A DNA stretch of 64,000 nucleotides, from positions 19,411,440 to 19,475,439 of the forward strand of contig NC_085138.1 of the NCBI RefSeq assembly GCF_035046485.1, given 5' to 3'. Of the stretch, positions 46,601-52,929 are shown in pieces. Positions within the stretch are counted from its first letter, which is position 1. Every line of letters starts with the position of its first letter. Source of the DNA: Aedes albopictus (Eukaryota; Arthropoda; Insecta; Diptera; Culicidae). The notes beneath the pieces were generated by a model that saw nothing but the letters and a program-made list of their open reading frames with translations, made no database searches and was not told the origin of the DNA. The translations under genes were made by a program, and so were the position numbers.

Positions 46601-49131
46601 CAACCTCACTTCTACCACTTCATCTTCCATCTCCAAGTGAAGCTTATATTGCTTTCCGTCGACTGTTAGCTCGTGTTTGTCGTCGTTCTCTTCGACGATT
46701 CTTCGTGCCACCTCTAGGCAGGTGGTTTTGATGAAAGTAATCCCGAGGTTTCTGCTGTATTGAATACGCATTACCTCCTCGCGTTTCAATCCCAGCGTTG
46801 CACCGACGAATTGGTGAACCTCTTCGGACGAAGGCTTCCCGACTAGAAAATTATATCATATTGTGTTATGATGTTATAATATTTTTCAATAACTTATTGT
46901 GTTATAAACTAGATGCAGGATGATGTTAAAATAACTAAAATTGTAACTAAAACCACACTGGTCTTATCAAGATAATAACCTATTTTGTTATAATCAGATC
47001 AGAACTATAACAGAATGTGATATGAATATAAGCTTCAGGATTTCTAGTTTCTATCACAATGTGATACAATTTTGTAACATTTTTGTCCAAATGTCGAAGA
47101 ATCAAAACTAAATTATATTACAATGAGTTGCCAAATAACATTTATAACATAATGTGTTATAATTGAGTTATAGTATTTCATAATCACCAAGGATGTTGAA
47201 CATGATTATATCACACTGAGATATGAATATCATGGTTTGTCATAATTATGTTTTATTTTTGTTAGAACTTTCTAGTCGGGTTCTTCGGCACATTCGCATA
47301 GTCAATGCGAAATGTGTTTTCGCGGCGTTTCATCGCGGACATCTTAACGCGACGAAACTTGATTGTATTTCACTCACGGAAACACACTTTCGGAAAAAAA
47401 AGATAATCGAAAAAACGCCAGCGACTGGCTTCCAAAGACGACGACGATGCACGAGTGCGACTGATCGGCTCGGAAGTTGAGCACAAACTAGAAGAATCGT
47501 ACGGTCAGGAACCGGATGTTGGACACTTCAGAAGATTTGGTTTAAATGCCTTAGTGGAAGATGTTGCAGTTAAGGGGAAGCCAAACCTTTAGGCAACAAG
47601 TGGCTATTTTTGTGGGATAATCCAACCAGAATCAAGCGTACAGATTTCTGGATCCTAAAAGTGAATGCATTTTCATCAGCCGCAGTGCCAAGTTCAGGGA
47701 GAAACCTGCCAAGCACGGACATCCTCCGGATACGCAGCTGTCAGAATCGATAATTGAATTGGAGCCTCTAGTTCGTCCTGAAGAGCGAGTAGCGGAACAG
47801 GAGAAGCTACCGCTGCAACAGGGAGATGACACGATTGGCAACGAATCATGCGACGAACTTTGATACGGAGATGAACAAATGCACGATACAAGGACTATGC
47901 CGTCAACATGACTACCGTTGAGCAGCAGCAATCTATCGAACCTTGTGAAGCAATCACTCCATGCCCCGTGGAAGATATCTGGCCTACTACGATGCAGTAT
48001 TTAATATCACAGGGATGTTTTCGCGAGGAGGAGTGTTGGCGTAGACGACCCTATTGCCAAATATACGCGAGTACACCCCTGTCCATCTAGCACTAAAATA
48101 ATGACATTTCTATTATTAAGTTTCAAGATCTATACACCTTTATATGTATGTATGTAAGAATGTCCATAAATTGAAGAAGACAAGTTGATTCCCGCACTTT
48201 AATAGCTCCGTACTAATTCGTGTTCGGTTTCGTGAAAATATCGCTTTAATCCCGGGGTTTCTCAAATATCCTGGCCGCCCACAAGCTGGAGCGAAAATCG
48301 GATGCTACAAGAAGATCTGGAGAGTAGCGTGCAAGGTGGGCGGACCAGGTGCATCGATCTGGTAAATGTGGGACGTGGCCGAGAATAGAGGACTGCAGCA
48401 CGAGCTGAGTGTTGTAGCGAGGAATTGCAAATTCAGTGGCAATAACACTTACTGGCGATATTTGCAGATAATATGTTAAGGAAATTTCTAGAAAGTTTTC
48501 ATATCAACTTCTAAAGATTAACAGAGTAGAATTCCACTGGAAACTTGCACTTAACATCCTCAAAGCAAGAAATTGAGGTGGGCGTAATGTGGGTTAAAGG
48601 GCGCAACAAGGGAACTCTTCCAAAGAATTTCTTCAGCAACCTTTTCAAAGGTTCAACTACACCATGTTTACCTTCTACTACAGACGCAACATGCATTTCC
48701 GTTCCGGATTCATTCATCACTTTACTACCTTTCAATGCCATTGCTTACCTACCGCTAACCTCCATCATCTATTCCGTTCCATTTCCCGGTCCCGGCAGAT
48801 TTCATCGGAAAATCAAGGCCCACAGTTGCGATTCGCCGAGGGTAACGAAGCCAGCACCGCATCCGGAGACATTTCCATTGACAAGCTCGCCCGCCTGGTG
48901 GAGCGAACGTTTCGCAGTTTGAGTACGCCCAGCGCCATCCCACCCTCGTCGTCGCAGGGTAGCAACGGAAGTAGCAATAGTATCGGCACTTCGTCGTCAT
49001 CCGCCTCGTCGTTGCAAAATGTCACCGGCAGCAAGAGCAGCAGCAGCAGAAGCAGTGGTGCAAAAACGAAAGAACTGCGAATCGCCGGGCTACTGTTCGA
49101 TGCTTGCGCTACCATTAGGGAATTGAGGTAA
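22562..49131 (+). CDS. RAB3GAP2: RAB3GAP2, Rab3 GAP non-catalytic subunit (five exons, gene span)
   Basis: The coding exons are 22562-22637, 25525-26308, 26430-29301, 34930-35127 and 48799-49131. Introns have GT-AG ends, and the phases (1, 2, 0, 0) join without breaking frame, giving about 1,420 residues, close to the roughly 1,390 of human RAB3GAP2. The family protein is the regulatory partner of RAB3GAP1; together they stimulate GTP hydrolysis by Rab3 in exocytosis, act as exchange factor for Rab18 at the ER, and influence autophagy. The N-terminal half is beta-propeller-like and the C-terminal half mainly helical. Intron 4 (13.7 kb) is almost entirely transposons and satellites. The last exon ends in TAA, but the same bases read GTAATT after AG, so use as a donor with one more exon cannot be excluded. 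Confidence 0.93.
22638..25524 (+). other. RAB3GAP2 intron 1
   Basis: A 2.9 kb intron. It contains a TA-flanked MITE (25041-25348) and a CAA microsatellite at about 24430-24451. The block at about 23698-24282 has weak inverted ends (CACGCAGAAAAAA / its diverged complement) and could be a decayed DNA element. 23225-23640 has an open minus-strand frame with no recognisable protein. No conserved exon seen. Confidence 0.6.
25041..25348. mobile_element. TA-flanked MITE in intron 1
   Basis: Left end CACGCTAAAACTGTTCAGCA and right end TGCTGAGCGGCGTTAGCGTG are inverted copies with few mismatches; the pairing continues inwards through GCATAATTTCCAGAC. TA flanks both ends. 308 bp, non-coding, ending about 175 bp before exon 2. 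Confidence 0.75.
25525..26308 (+). CDS. RAB3GAP2: RAB3GAP2 exon 2
   Basis: Residues 26-286 of the N-terminal domain. Recognisable family blocks are [13 protein letters not shown] near the start, [18 protein letters not shown] in the middle, and the closing stretch [20 protein letters not shown] followed by VASKIKSAL. The acceptor is CTCACAG at 25524. The donor at 26309 is GTAAGT, a strong consensus, and the exon ends in phase 2. Codon usage is GC-richer than in the flanking introns, as expected for conserved coding DNA. Confidence 0.92.
26430..29301 (+). CDS. RAB3GAP2: RAB3GAP2 exon 3 (large central exon)
   Basis: This 2.9 kb exon encodes residues 287-1244. It opens [10 protein letters not shown], followed by the family signatures [16 protein letters not shown] (about residues 356-371) and [16 protein letters not shown] (about 390). 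Two acidic, probably disordered linkers lie at about 591-631 and 924-971. The second half is helical and leucine-rich, matching the C-terminal domain of the family. Acceptor GTTCACAG at 26429; donor CAG|GTGAGT at 29302, phase 0. The open frame continues past the donor into the intron to about 29427, which is read-through rather than coding. Confidence 0.95.
29431..29694. mobile_element. foldback element with arms of about 110 bp
   Basis: Almost the whole 264 bp is a palindrome. The arms run from AATTCTARATWGAGTTTAAA through GGGCGAAAGTAACATGAGAG and CATCGACTCTCTCTTC to near the centre, with scattered mismatches. It lies 130 bp after the exon 3 donor of RAB3GAP2, so the unspliced transcript would form a long double-stranded stem. 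Confidence 0.85.
29695..30790. repeat. decayed GGAATTTCT/CCTGGA satellite in intron 3
   Basis: A degenerate array with units like TTCTCCTGGAATTCCTAGG, the same theme as the preserved satellite at 37617-39360 but heavily mutated. Non-coding. Confidence 0.55.
31200..32170. repeat. TTTCAGG satellite with internal orientation switch
   Basis: From 31200 to about 31815 the + strand is rich in GTTTCAGGGAGTTTCAGG-like units. From about 31818 to 32170 the complementary form (CCTGAAA, CCCGTAA) prevails, so the array inverts at about 31816. A related array in the CCTGAAA orientation lies at 36130-37420. Short open frames here are repeat artefacts. Confidence 0.65.
32307..32519. mobile_element. palindromic MITE (family 1, copy a)
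   Basis: 213 bp, nearly a perfect palindrome with arms of about 95 bp. It begins GGATCTGGGACCATTTGGGC, contains CTATAACTCAGTCAATTTTG, and is flanked by TA on both sides. A 211-bp relative at 44625-44835 shares the central motif but has different outer 30-40 bp. Confidence 0.85.
32754..33193 (-). mobile_element. short RTE-derived element: 5' region plus tail only
   Basis: Read on the minus strand, this 440-bp unit starts TGGGCTGCAAAACGGTGAGT. That matches, to within one base, the start of the RTE-like copy at 52364, and it follows that element's 5' untranslated region to about 52788. It then ends in a (GTAA)n tail like the 3' tail of RTE copy 1 (GGTAAGGTAA). A perfect 12-bp duplication, AGAATTACTTAC on the + strand, flanks it (32742-32753 and 33194-33205), so it moved as a unit. 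It encodes no endonuclease or RT. Confidence 0.8.
33206..34070. repeat. decayed GGAATTTC-type satellite
   Basis: Continues, beyond the inserted RTE-derived element, the degenerate array present around 32600-32740. Units resemble GAGGATTTTTCTGGATTC and GGAAGAAATCTCGAGAAG. Non-coding. Confidence 0.5.
34218..34368 (+). mobile_element. short tRNA-derived SINE with 12-bp duplication
   Basis: The tRNA-like head has an A-box region (TGGTGTGATGGTTAAAT) and a B-box region (GGGTTCAAATCTC). AGTATTCATTTT is repeated exactly at 34206-34217 and 34369-34380, defining a 151-bp insertion. It belongs to a different family from the SINE at 4471. Confidence 0.78.
34930..35127 (+). CDS. RAB3GAP2: RAB3GAP2 exon 4
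   Basis: Residues 1245-1310, beginning [20 protein letters not shown]. It is bounded by the acceptor CCGCACAG at 34929 and the donor CTC|GTAAGT at 35128, both phase 0. Its GC-rich, wobble-biased codons stand out from the repeats on both sides. Only the + strand frame joins the flanking exons. Confidence 0.9.
35775..36046. mobile_element. foldback element with 75-bp arms
   Basis: The left arm (35775-35850) and right arm (35971-36046) are near-identical inverted copies starting GCAGGAATTAAACGGCTAC and including TTATTGTTTCTCCGAC. The inner edge carries GAAGATGACAC...GTCGAAACGTCGG, a word combination common near ends of Penelope-like retroelements. The 120-bp centre is non-coding. Confidence 0.7.
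36130..37420. repeat. CCTGAAACC-type pyrimidine-rich satellite
   Basis: Degenerate units such as CCCTGAAACCTCTCTGAAGC and TTCCTTGAAACCC, complementary to the TTTCAGG array at 31200-31815. Open minus-strand frames reflect the composition. Confidence 0.6.
37421..37616. other. unassigned sequence before the 12-mer satellite
   Basis: A 200-bp segment of mixed composition (CACCGTAGCCTACCGGAGTC ...) unlike either neighbouring satellite. No ORF or element ends recognised. Confidence 0.3.
37617..39360 (+). repeat. 12-bp/24-bp tandem satellite with higher-order repeat
   Basis: About 1.7 kb of GGAATTCCTGGTGGAATCCC-type units: a 12-bp core GGAATYCCTGGW, often alternating as a 24-bp dimer. A marker block with GAAAGTATTCC, GGAAAGCCTRATGGAATG and CGTCTAGTAAAATCC occurs at 38351-38450 and again at 38897-38996, an offset of 546 bp, so a higher-order duplication exists. 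Open frames of 260-280 codons on the + strand and others on the minus strand exist only because 12 is divisible by 3 and the unit lacks stops. Confidence 0.92.
39361..39667. other. unassigned sequence
   Basis: GC-richer DNA (about 39420-39560) with no recognisable protein, between the satellite and the foldback element. Confidence 0.3.
39668..40148. mobile_element. foldback element with perfect 52-bp arms
   Basis: 39668-39719 and 40097-40148 are perfect reverse complements over 52 bp (start CCTACATTTTGCGCATCGCG). Inside, AAGACCGCAAAGCGAT (about 39824) pairs again with its complement near 39966-39998, making a two-tier stem. The true ends may lie further out (about 39600-40260), where pairing is weaker. 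No ORF. Confidence 0.8.
40560..41275 (+). pseudogene. R1-like LINE ORF1 (gag) remnant
   Basis: Frames on the + strand contain [20 protein letters not shown], then [29 protein letters not shown], and a cysteine/histidine-rich end ([35 protein letters not shown]). The last part is the zinc-knuckle series of R1-type ORF1 proteins, which bind element RNA. Two in-frame stops and at least one upstream frameshift show it is dead. A MITE at 41324-41536 interrupts the downstream junction. 41540-41800 may hold a decayed start of the second ORF but I could not confirm this. Confidence 0.75.
41324..41536. mobile_element. TA-flanked MITE (CAGGTCGGACTCGAT ends)
   Basis: 213 bp with inverted ends CAGGTCGGACTCGATCATCC / complement, near-identical for about 40 bp, flanked by TA (41322-41323, 41537-41538). 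The CAG start and TA duplication suggest a pogo-like family. Inserted next to the end of the R1-like gag. Confidence 0.8.
41540..42034. other. unassigned, possibly decayed LINE sequence
   Basis: No convincing frame. Some words between 41560 and 41780 could come from an R1-type endonuclease start, but stops and shifts prevent assignment. Confidence 0.25.
42035..42311. mobile_element. MITE with ACAGACAAACAGACGTAACAC ends
   Basis: Inverted ends: CAGACAAACAGACGTAACAC at about 42047-42066 and its complement at about 42281-42300, with flanking TTAAG-type bases also paired. The interior is non-coding. Exact termini uncertain by a few bases. Confidence 0.65.
43009..43719. mobile_element. TA-flanked element inserted in the L1 RT
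   Basis: Ends CAGTATGCGGCAGGAAAAAA and the complement of CAGGGTGCGGTAGGAAAAAA, flanked by TA. Removing the 711 bp plus one TA rejoins the L1 reading frame exactly between the RQGDPIS block and the YADD block, which proves both boundaries. It contains a smaller nested palindrome (43505-43613). Non-coding. Confidence 0.85.
43505..43613. mobile_element. 109-bp nested MITE
   Basis: GGGCACTGCAT at the left and ATGCAGTGCCC at the right, with TATA on both outer sides (43501-43504, 43614-43617). It sits within the 43009-43719 element. Confidence 0.65.
44049..44399. mobile_element. palindromic element with TTAA flanks, in L1
   Basis: 351 bp, palindromic over most of its length. Ends GGCGAAACTGG / CCAGTTTCGCC, and inner arms AATCGGTTTTC and AGGGTATCTCCTG pair with their complements. 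TTAA occurs on both sides (44045-44048, 44400-44403), as in piggyBac-type insertion, though TTAA may be part of the repeat with TA duplicated. It interrupts the N-terminal RT region. Confidence 0.8.
44625..44835. mobile_element. palindromic MITE (family 1, copy b), in L1
   Basis: 211 bp, TA-flanked. Begins GGGAATCGCGCCAC, with inner TTCGTCTGTTTTCC and CTATAACTCAGTCAA, and ends in the complement. The core and length match the element at 32307-32519, while the outer arms differ. It lies between the L1 endonuclease and RT blocks. Confidence 0.83.
46838..47280. mobile_element. 443-bp element near the L1 ORF1 start
   Basis: Inverted ends CCCGACTAGAAA / TTTCTAGTCGGG. The AT-rich interior is full of TGTGATA/TTATAACA words. 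The flanks share TT. Excision with one TT rejoins the first 20 or so codons of L1 ORF1 to the rest in frame (...VPKK|PSSEE...). The 2-bp duplication and AT-rich TATAAC-type interior do not match a superfamily I can name. Confidence 0.75.
47343..48798. other. unassigned intronic sequence before exon 5
   Basis: No element ends or family proteins recognised. Short + strand frames at 47640-47930 and 47910-48090 are open for 60-100 codons without similarity I know. 48760-48798 carries the pyrimidine-rich acceptor tract of exon 5. Confidence 0.4.
48799..49131 (+). CDS. RAB3GAP2: RAB3GAP2 exon 5 (terminal)
   Basis: Residues 1311-1420. It starts [15 protein letters not shown] after the pyrimidine-rich acceptor CCCGGTCCCGGCAG, continues through a helix [14 protein letters not shown], then a serine/glycine-rich low-complexity segment (about residues 1354-1400), and closes [15 protein letters not shown] before TAA. 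The serine-rich segment is probably disordered. Total length matches the family, favouring this as the last coding exon. Confidence 0.8.
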   Translation: MSSENQGPQLRFAEGNEASTASGDISIDKLARLVERTFRSLSTPSAIPPSSSQGSNGSSNSIGTSSSSASSLQNVTGSKSSSSRSSGAKTKELRIAGLLFDACATIRELR

Positions 49132-49164
49132 TTTGTTGGAATCGATTATGTATGTGGATGCGTG

Positions 49165-49247
49165 TACTGCCGTTCTACGCATAGTTGTCCCATGTTATAA
49201 GGGATTCCCATATAACATGGGACAATTATGCGTAGGACGGCAGTGTA
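49165..49247. repeat. MITE-like hairpin in the probable RAB3GAP2 3' UTR
   Basis: 83 bp folding end to end. The arm ACTGCCGTTCTACGCATAGT then TGTCCCATGTTATAAGGGA pairs with its complement at 49206-49247 with only three or four mismatches; TA at both ends. It begins 34 bp after the TAA stop, so it would be transcribed with the mRNA. Confidence 0.85.
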
Positions 49248-49848
49248 GGACGTTGCAAAATGGAACGAGGAGGAGGTGGGTCGGGGCTCGAGGTTGATTC
49301 TTTGTCAAATTCCGGTCTGCTGGTAGTAGAAAAATCTTGTTTCTAACTGACAAGAGGATGTTGTATTGATACTGAGAACCAGGGATTTCTAGACAACCAT
49401 TTACTTTTTGAACATTATTGTTTCCTTTGCTTTTAACCTTTTATCCGATTGGTAAAATGTCTAAACTTCAGTCGCTCCGCACATAATTAGAAAAATACAT
49501 GTCAAGTGGTTTTAGGCTAAAAAACACATTTTTCTAGTTTGATTTACTATTTTAGCGGGATAATTTTAATAGACTTTTATTTCTTCATTTTAATGTTTTA
49601 AGAAAATACAGAGAATGTTATGGTCTTCCATAGGCGAGCGAATGCATAATCAATTCATCCTCCTAGCTTTATTTACCTGGTGCCATTGTTATCTAAAAAC
49701 ACTAAGGCTTATCAGGTGATAAAATTGATACCTTAAAATTGATTTCAACCTAAATTTGCCAATTTGAAAATTAGTTTGCCCCGAAACCCGAAATACATCT
49801 GCCATCCTTGCACAGCATCGTTTCCGCATTTCGACAAAAAATTTGATT

Positions 49849-49854
49849 AATAAA
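49849..49854 (+). terminator. RAB3GAP2: candidate polyadenylation signal AATAAA
   Basis: The first AATAAA downstream of the RAB3GAP2 stop. Position is compatible with transcript end, but the hexamer is frequent in AT-rich DNA. Confidence 0.35.
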
Positions 49855-49870
49855 AACATCAGTTATTAAA

Positions 49871-50515
49871 ATGTAACCCAAACGACTCAAAAGAACAATC
49901 CGGTATCCTCCCCCGTTACTGCGTTGGTTGCCAGCGAAACATCTCCTGCGGGTCCGGGTCCGGAGTTAATTTACCGCCCACCCCCACCCCACTCGTTCCG
50001 CTCGAAGAAAAACTAGGTTAAACCCCAAAATCCAATTAGCATAACCGGAATCGACGCGCGGAAACGGTATCGACAAACTGACGGCAACGATGATGACGAC
50101 AATGACGATACTGCAGCAGCAGCAACAGCAGGTAACAAGCCATCAGAATCCAGCAGACGCGGAAAGTTGTTAAAGTTTTAACCTCACCAAATATTCATGA
50201 ACCTGCTGCTGACGAATGTCGTCTTGCGTGGGTTGACGACGAGCCAGAGCAAAAGAGTAATCAAGACCGGATGATTTGTATAATCCCCTCCGCGCCGGAA
50301 AGTGGATTAAGCTTACACTAGGAGAAGTTATGTAGCCAGCGTATTGTTAGTTAGGTTTGGACGGGCGCGAGCGGGCGGGTCGCAAAATGAGCGCAGATTA
50401 TGAATTCAATATAATTCCTGTTAAATTTCATTTCGGTTTTCGATTAGTATTTGGCCGAGTAGAAGCGAATGAAATCCATCTGGAGGGAGAGGGGTTGAAA
50501 GAGAGGATTAATAAT
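49871..50515. other. unassigned flanking DNA
   Basis: Composition is more balanced than in the repeats. There is a CAG-rich stretch (CTGCAGCAGCAGCAACAGCAG, about 50111-50131, interrupted) followed by GTAACA, but no frame I can tie to a protein. Confidence 0.35.
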
Positions 50516-50639
50516 CAGGGTGGCCACTAAATTTCAGTTTTGGAATTCCCGTCTTTTTCCCGGTTTTCCCGGTACGATTTTCTAAGTTTTCCCGGTTTTT
50601 CAAAATGAACATTTTTGGGGTATGTAACACCCAATGGCA

Positions 50640-51030
50640 GCACGAAAAAAGTGTGGTTGCTGAAGCGCAGGAAAGCATGAACAGGAACGATATGCGGAGG
50701 TTTTATGCAACTGTTAATGGTGCGCGGCACAGTACTATGCCAATGCCCACTATGTGTAATTACCTGGAAGGAAGTTTGCTGATACACAAAATAATCAATG
50801 GGGGCAGACAGTTGGAAAGAACACTTCGAAGACCCTTAAGAAGCTGAAAACAGCAAGGCTGTTAGGAAGGAAGAGTTCCCGGTCGAACTTCTTAAGCACG
50901 GAAGCGAGCAGCTACATCAATCAATTCACCAGATTATAGTAAAGATTTGGGAGGATAAAAATCAGACTGAGACCTCTTAAAGAGTCCTTCGTCGACGAAT
51001 ACCAGGCTGGATGCCCGAGCAAAGGCGGAT
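50640..51030 (+). pseudogene. RTE-like RT fragment inside the TIR element
   Basis: Frames on the + strand read EAQESMNRNDMRRFYATVNG, then PVELLKHGSEQLHQ and ESFVDEYQAG, pieces of the linker and early RT of an RTE-like polyprotein from a different family than copies 1 and 2. The stretch normally between the last two blocks is missing, so it is internally deleted as well as truncated. Confidence 0.65.
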
Positions 51031-51329
51031 AACTAAGTGATATCACTTTGATAATAATCTATGTTATCGGTATTATCATTTTGTTATCATCTTTTCCAAT
51101 TGATGGTAATCAGATAATAACAAACTTAGTTATAAATCATTTTGTTCCATCGCGATAACATAACAATACTAAATGATAACAAAATATGTTATCAGTTTCC
51201 AAACGCACATTTCAAAGATTTGCCAAAACTGAGGGTCTGGTGGACCTCGAATCTAAACATAGATTCCACTTTCCATCTTAAATGCGACTGCAGTACGATA
51301 GCGTAGCCATCAACCACTCTTCCTCTCAC

Positions 51330-51460
51330 TGAGTCCCGTTGGTATAGGGGCTATCGGCTGCCACCGATTATCACTCGATCAGTGTTCGAGACCCATTGGA
51401 CGCAATAGTTGAAAACATGGGTTATAATTATAAGAAATTTTTTCAACTGCTAGCTATGTC
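51330..51460 (+). mobile_element. tRNA-like SINE fragment
   Basis: TTGGTATAGGGGC (A-box-like, about 51339) and TGTTCGAGACCC (B-box-like, about 51383) have tRNA spacing. The body is short and no duplication was seen. Confidence 0.45.
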
Positions 51461-52022
51461 GGTTAAGTAGTTTTCTACTATTTTGGTAGACAAAATAGCT
51501 TTGACTGACAACTAAATGATAACAAAACCTGTTATCAGTCAGCTGTATTTTTTCATGTTGATAACTAACTCTAACTTTCTATTTCTAAGTGTTTGCTTCT
51601 TGAAATATATGCATTTTTAATCCTACAGATATCTTACGACTTTGAACAACTATTTCTATACCAAAAAAGCGTTCCAGAAAAAGCATGAACAACATTTTCT
51701 GCAAAATGTATGTAATGTTGGTATAGTAAGGATGAACCAAGATACCGCATTTTAACTGGATGTTTGATGCCATCTTAGCAAAAATTGCAATTTTTGCATT
51801 CATTGCAAAAAAAAACTGCTAGAGATTTCAATGAAATCGATCATTTAAAATGAGCTTGCTAATACAGATATCGATAAGGCGTAAAAAAATCAAATATGTT
51901 CAGCAACCATTTTCCCGGTAATCATCTCAAATTCCCAGCTTTTTCCCGCTTTTTTCCCGGTCGTTCCGAATTCCCGTCTTTTTCCCGGTTTTCCCGTTTT
52001 TCCCGGTTCGGTGGCCACCCTG

Positions 52023-52363
52023 ATAATGGATGAGTTGATCTCTTGCAATCAAGTTACTGGGTTGTGGTGGTTTAATTCTAACTAATCGATAGACTGTTGC
52101 TTACTTTGGTGTCTCAAAAGTTCAATTGGAAACCAATTTAAATTTCTAATCCGAAATGCTAAGACAGATTAGAAAGAAAATAAAACCCATCAGCGTTGTT
52201 TACACAACAACTATTATATTTCAAAGAAGGCTAACACTTCATAAGTTATTGTAAGGACATCTTAAGAGGCTCAAGCATCCGTCATCATGCAACATACATA
52301 CATACATTTATTTGCACAACATCACATTTAAGATAAGGTATAATCTACAATAGTACGCCAATG
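52023..52363. other. unassigned AT-rich DNA
   Basis: Links two transposons. It contains a CATACATACATACAT microsatellite at about 52290-52304. No gene seen. Confidence 0.4.
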
Positions 52364-52929
52364 TTGGGCTGCAACACGGTGAGTCGATAGGGAGAGTGTC
52401 CAATATAGCTCTGGTCCTCACAAGTTCCTACCCCATGTTCCTACCACGGGTCAAGCGATGACAAAGACCGCCAGCTAAGAGTTGTGTGCTTAGTTGGTAG
52501 TGCAGCTTGAACACTGACTTCAGGTAGATTGAGGAGGTACGACTCGAGCGCCTGTTCACCAAGGAGGTGTGGCTCAAACAGCGTCTGTTCTGCCATCCAG
52601 CGGCTGAGTAAGAAATGCTGCATCACGCCAAGCTAGATCCAAGGTGGTAGCCCCACCAGCGTGGTCGTCCCAGTGTTGCTTGGGAAACAGAACTGGCACG
52701 ATGGCGCTCCGGCGAGACAGGAGTATTGATGTAGACCCAATAAGCCACTCGTAAAATCCCCATTGAGAATAACATAGGAGAAAATACGACTCGATACAAT
52801 CGGCAAAGACCCAAGCGACGAAAAAAGGACTAAGATTGGAAACTTGGAATATGTAATTGCAAGTCACTTGGTTTCGCAGGATGTGGCAGGATAATTTACG
52901 ACGAACTACATCCCCGCAACTTCGACACC
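52364..52929 (+). mobile_element. 5' untranslated region of RTE-like copy 2
   Basis: Starts TTGGGCTGCAACACGGTGAG. Matches the minus-strand unit at 32754-33193 through about 52788, and the short 5' stub of copy 1 (about 9125-9182). The endonuclease frame follows. The sharp common start shared with the 440-bp unit marks the true element 5' end. Confidence 0.75.

Larger units (their letters stand above)
42398..47342 (-). pseudogene. L1-clade-like non-LTR retrotransposon, antisense in RAB3GAP2 intron 4
   Basis: Reading on the minus strand from an ATG at 47342: an ORF1-like RNA-binding region ([25 protein letters not shown] blocks) ending in a CCHC zinc knuckle [14 protein letters not shown] (about 46340-46381); then an endonuclease with [17 protein letters not shown] and a TDH block; then RT with [35 protein letters not shown] and the YADD active-site box at about 42937-42948. 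The last block, LKILGV, is the usual post-RT motif. Several frameshifts and stops, and at least four inserted MITEs, make it inactive. The ORF layout and RT blocks fit L1/Tx1-like elements; clade from memory of motifs. Confidence 0.8.
35128..48798 (+). other. RAB3GAP2 intron 4, repeat-filled
   Basis: This 13.7 kb intron contains, in order: a foldback (35775-36046), a CCTGAAA satellite, the 12-mer satellite, a foldback (39668-40148), an R1-like gag remnant, two MITEs, an antisense L1-like element with nested MITEs, and about 1.4 kb of unassigned DNA before exon 5. 35130-35770 and 47343-48798 hold nothing I recognise. The antisense L1 RNA, if made, would overlap the pre-mRNA. Confidence 0.75.
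49132..49870 (+). other. probable RAB3GAP2 3' UTR
   Basis: No frame continues after TAA at 49129-49131. The first AATAAA lies at 49849-49854, so a 3' UTR of roughly 720-740 bases is plausible. It contains the 83-bp hairpin. Confidence 0.4.
50516..52022. mobile_element. 1.5 kb TIR element with CAGGGTGGCCAC ends
   Basis: Left CAGGGTGGCCACTAAATTTC..., with subterminal TTTTCCCGGTTTTCCCGG words; right end the inverted counterpart, closing GGTGGCCACCCTG. ATAAT is repeated on both sides (50511-50515, 52023-52027), a 5-bp candidate duplication. No transposase remains. The interior has picked up an RT fragment (50640-51030), a tRNA-like SINE (about 51330-51460) and a GATAAC-rich stretch (51040-51210). 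Confidence 0.75.
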
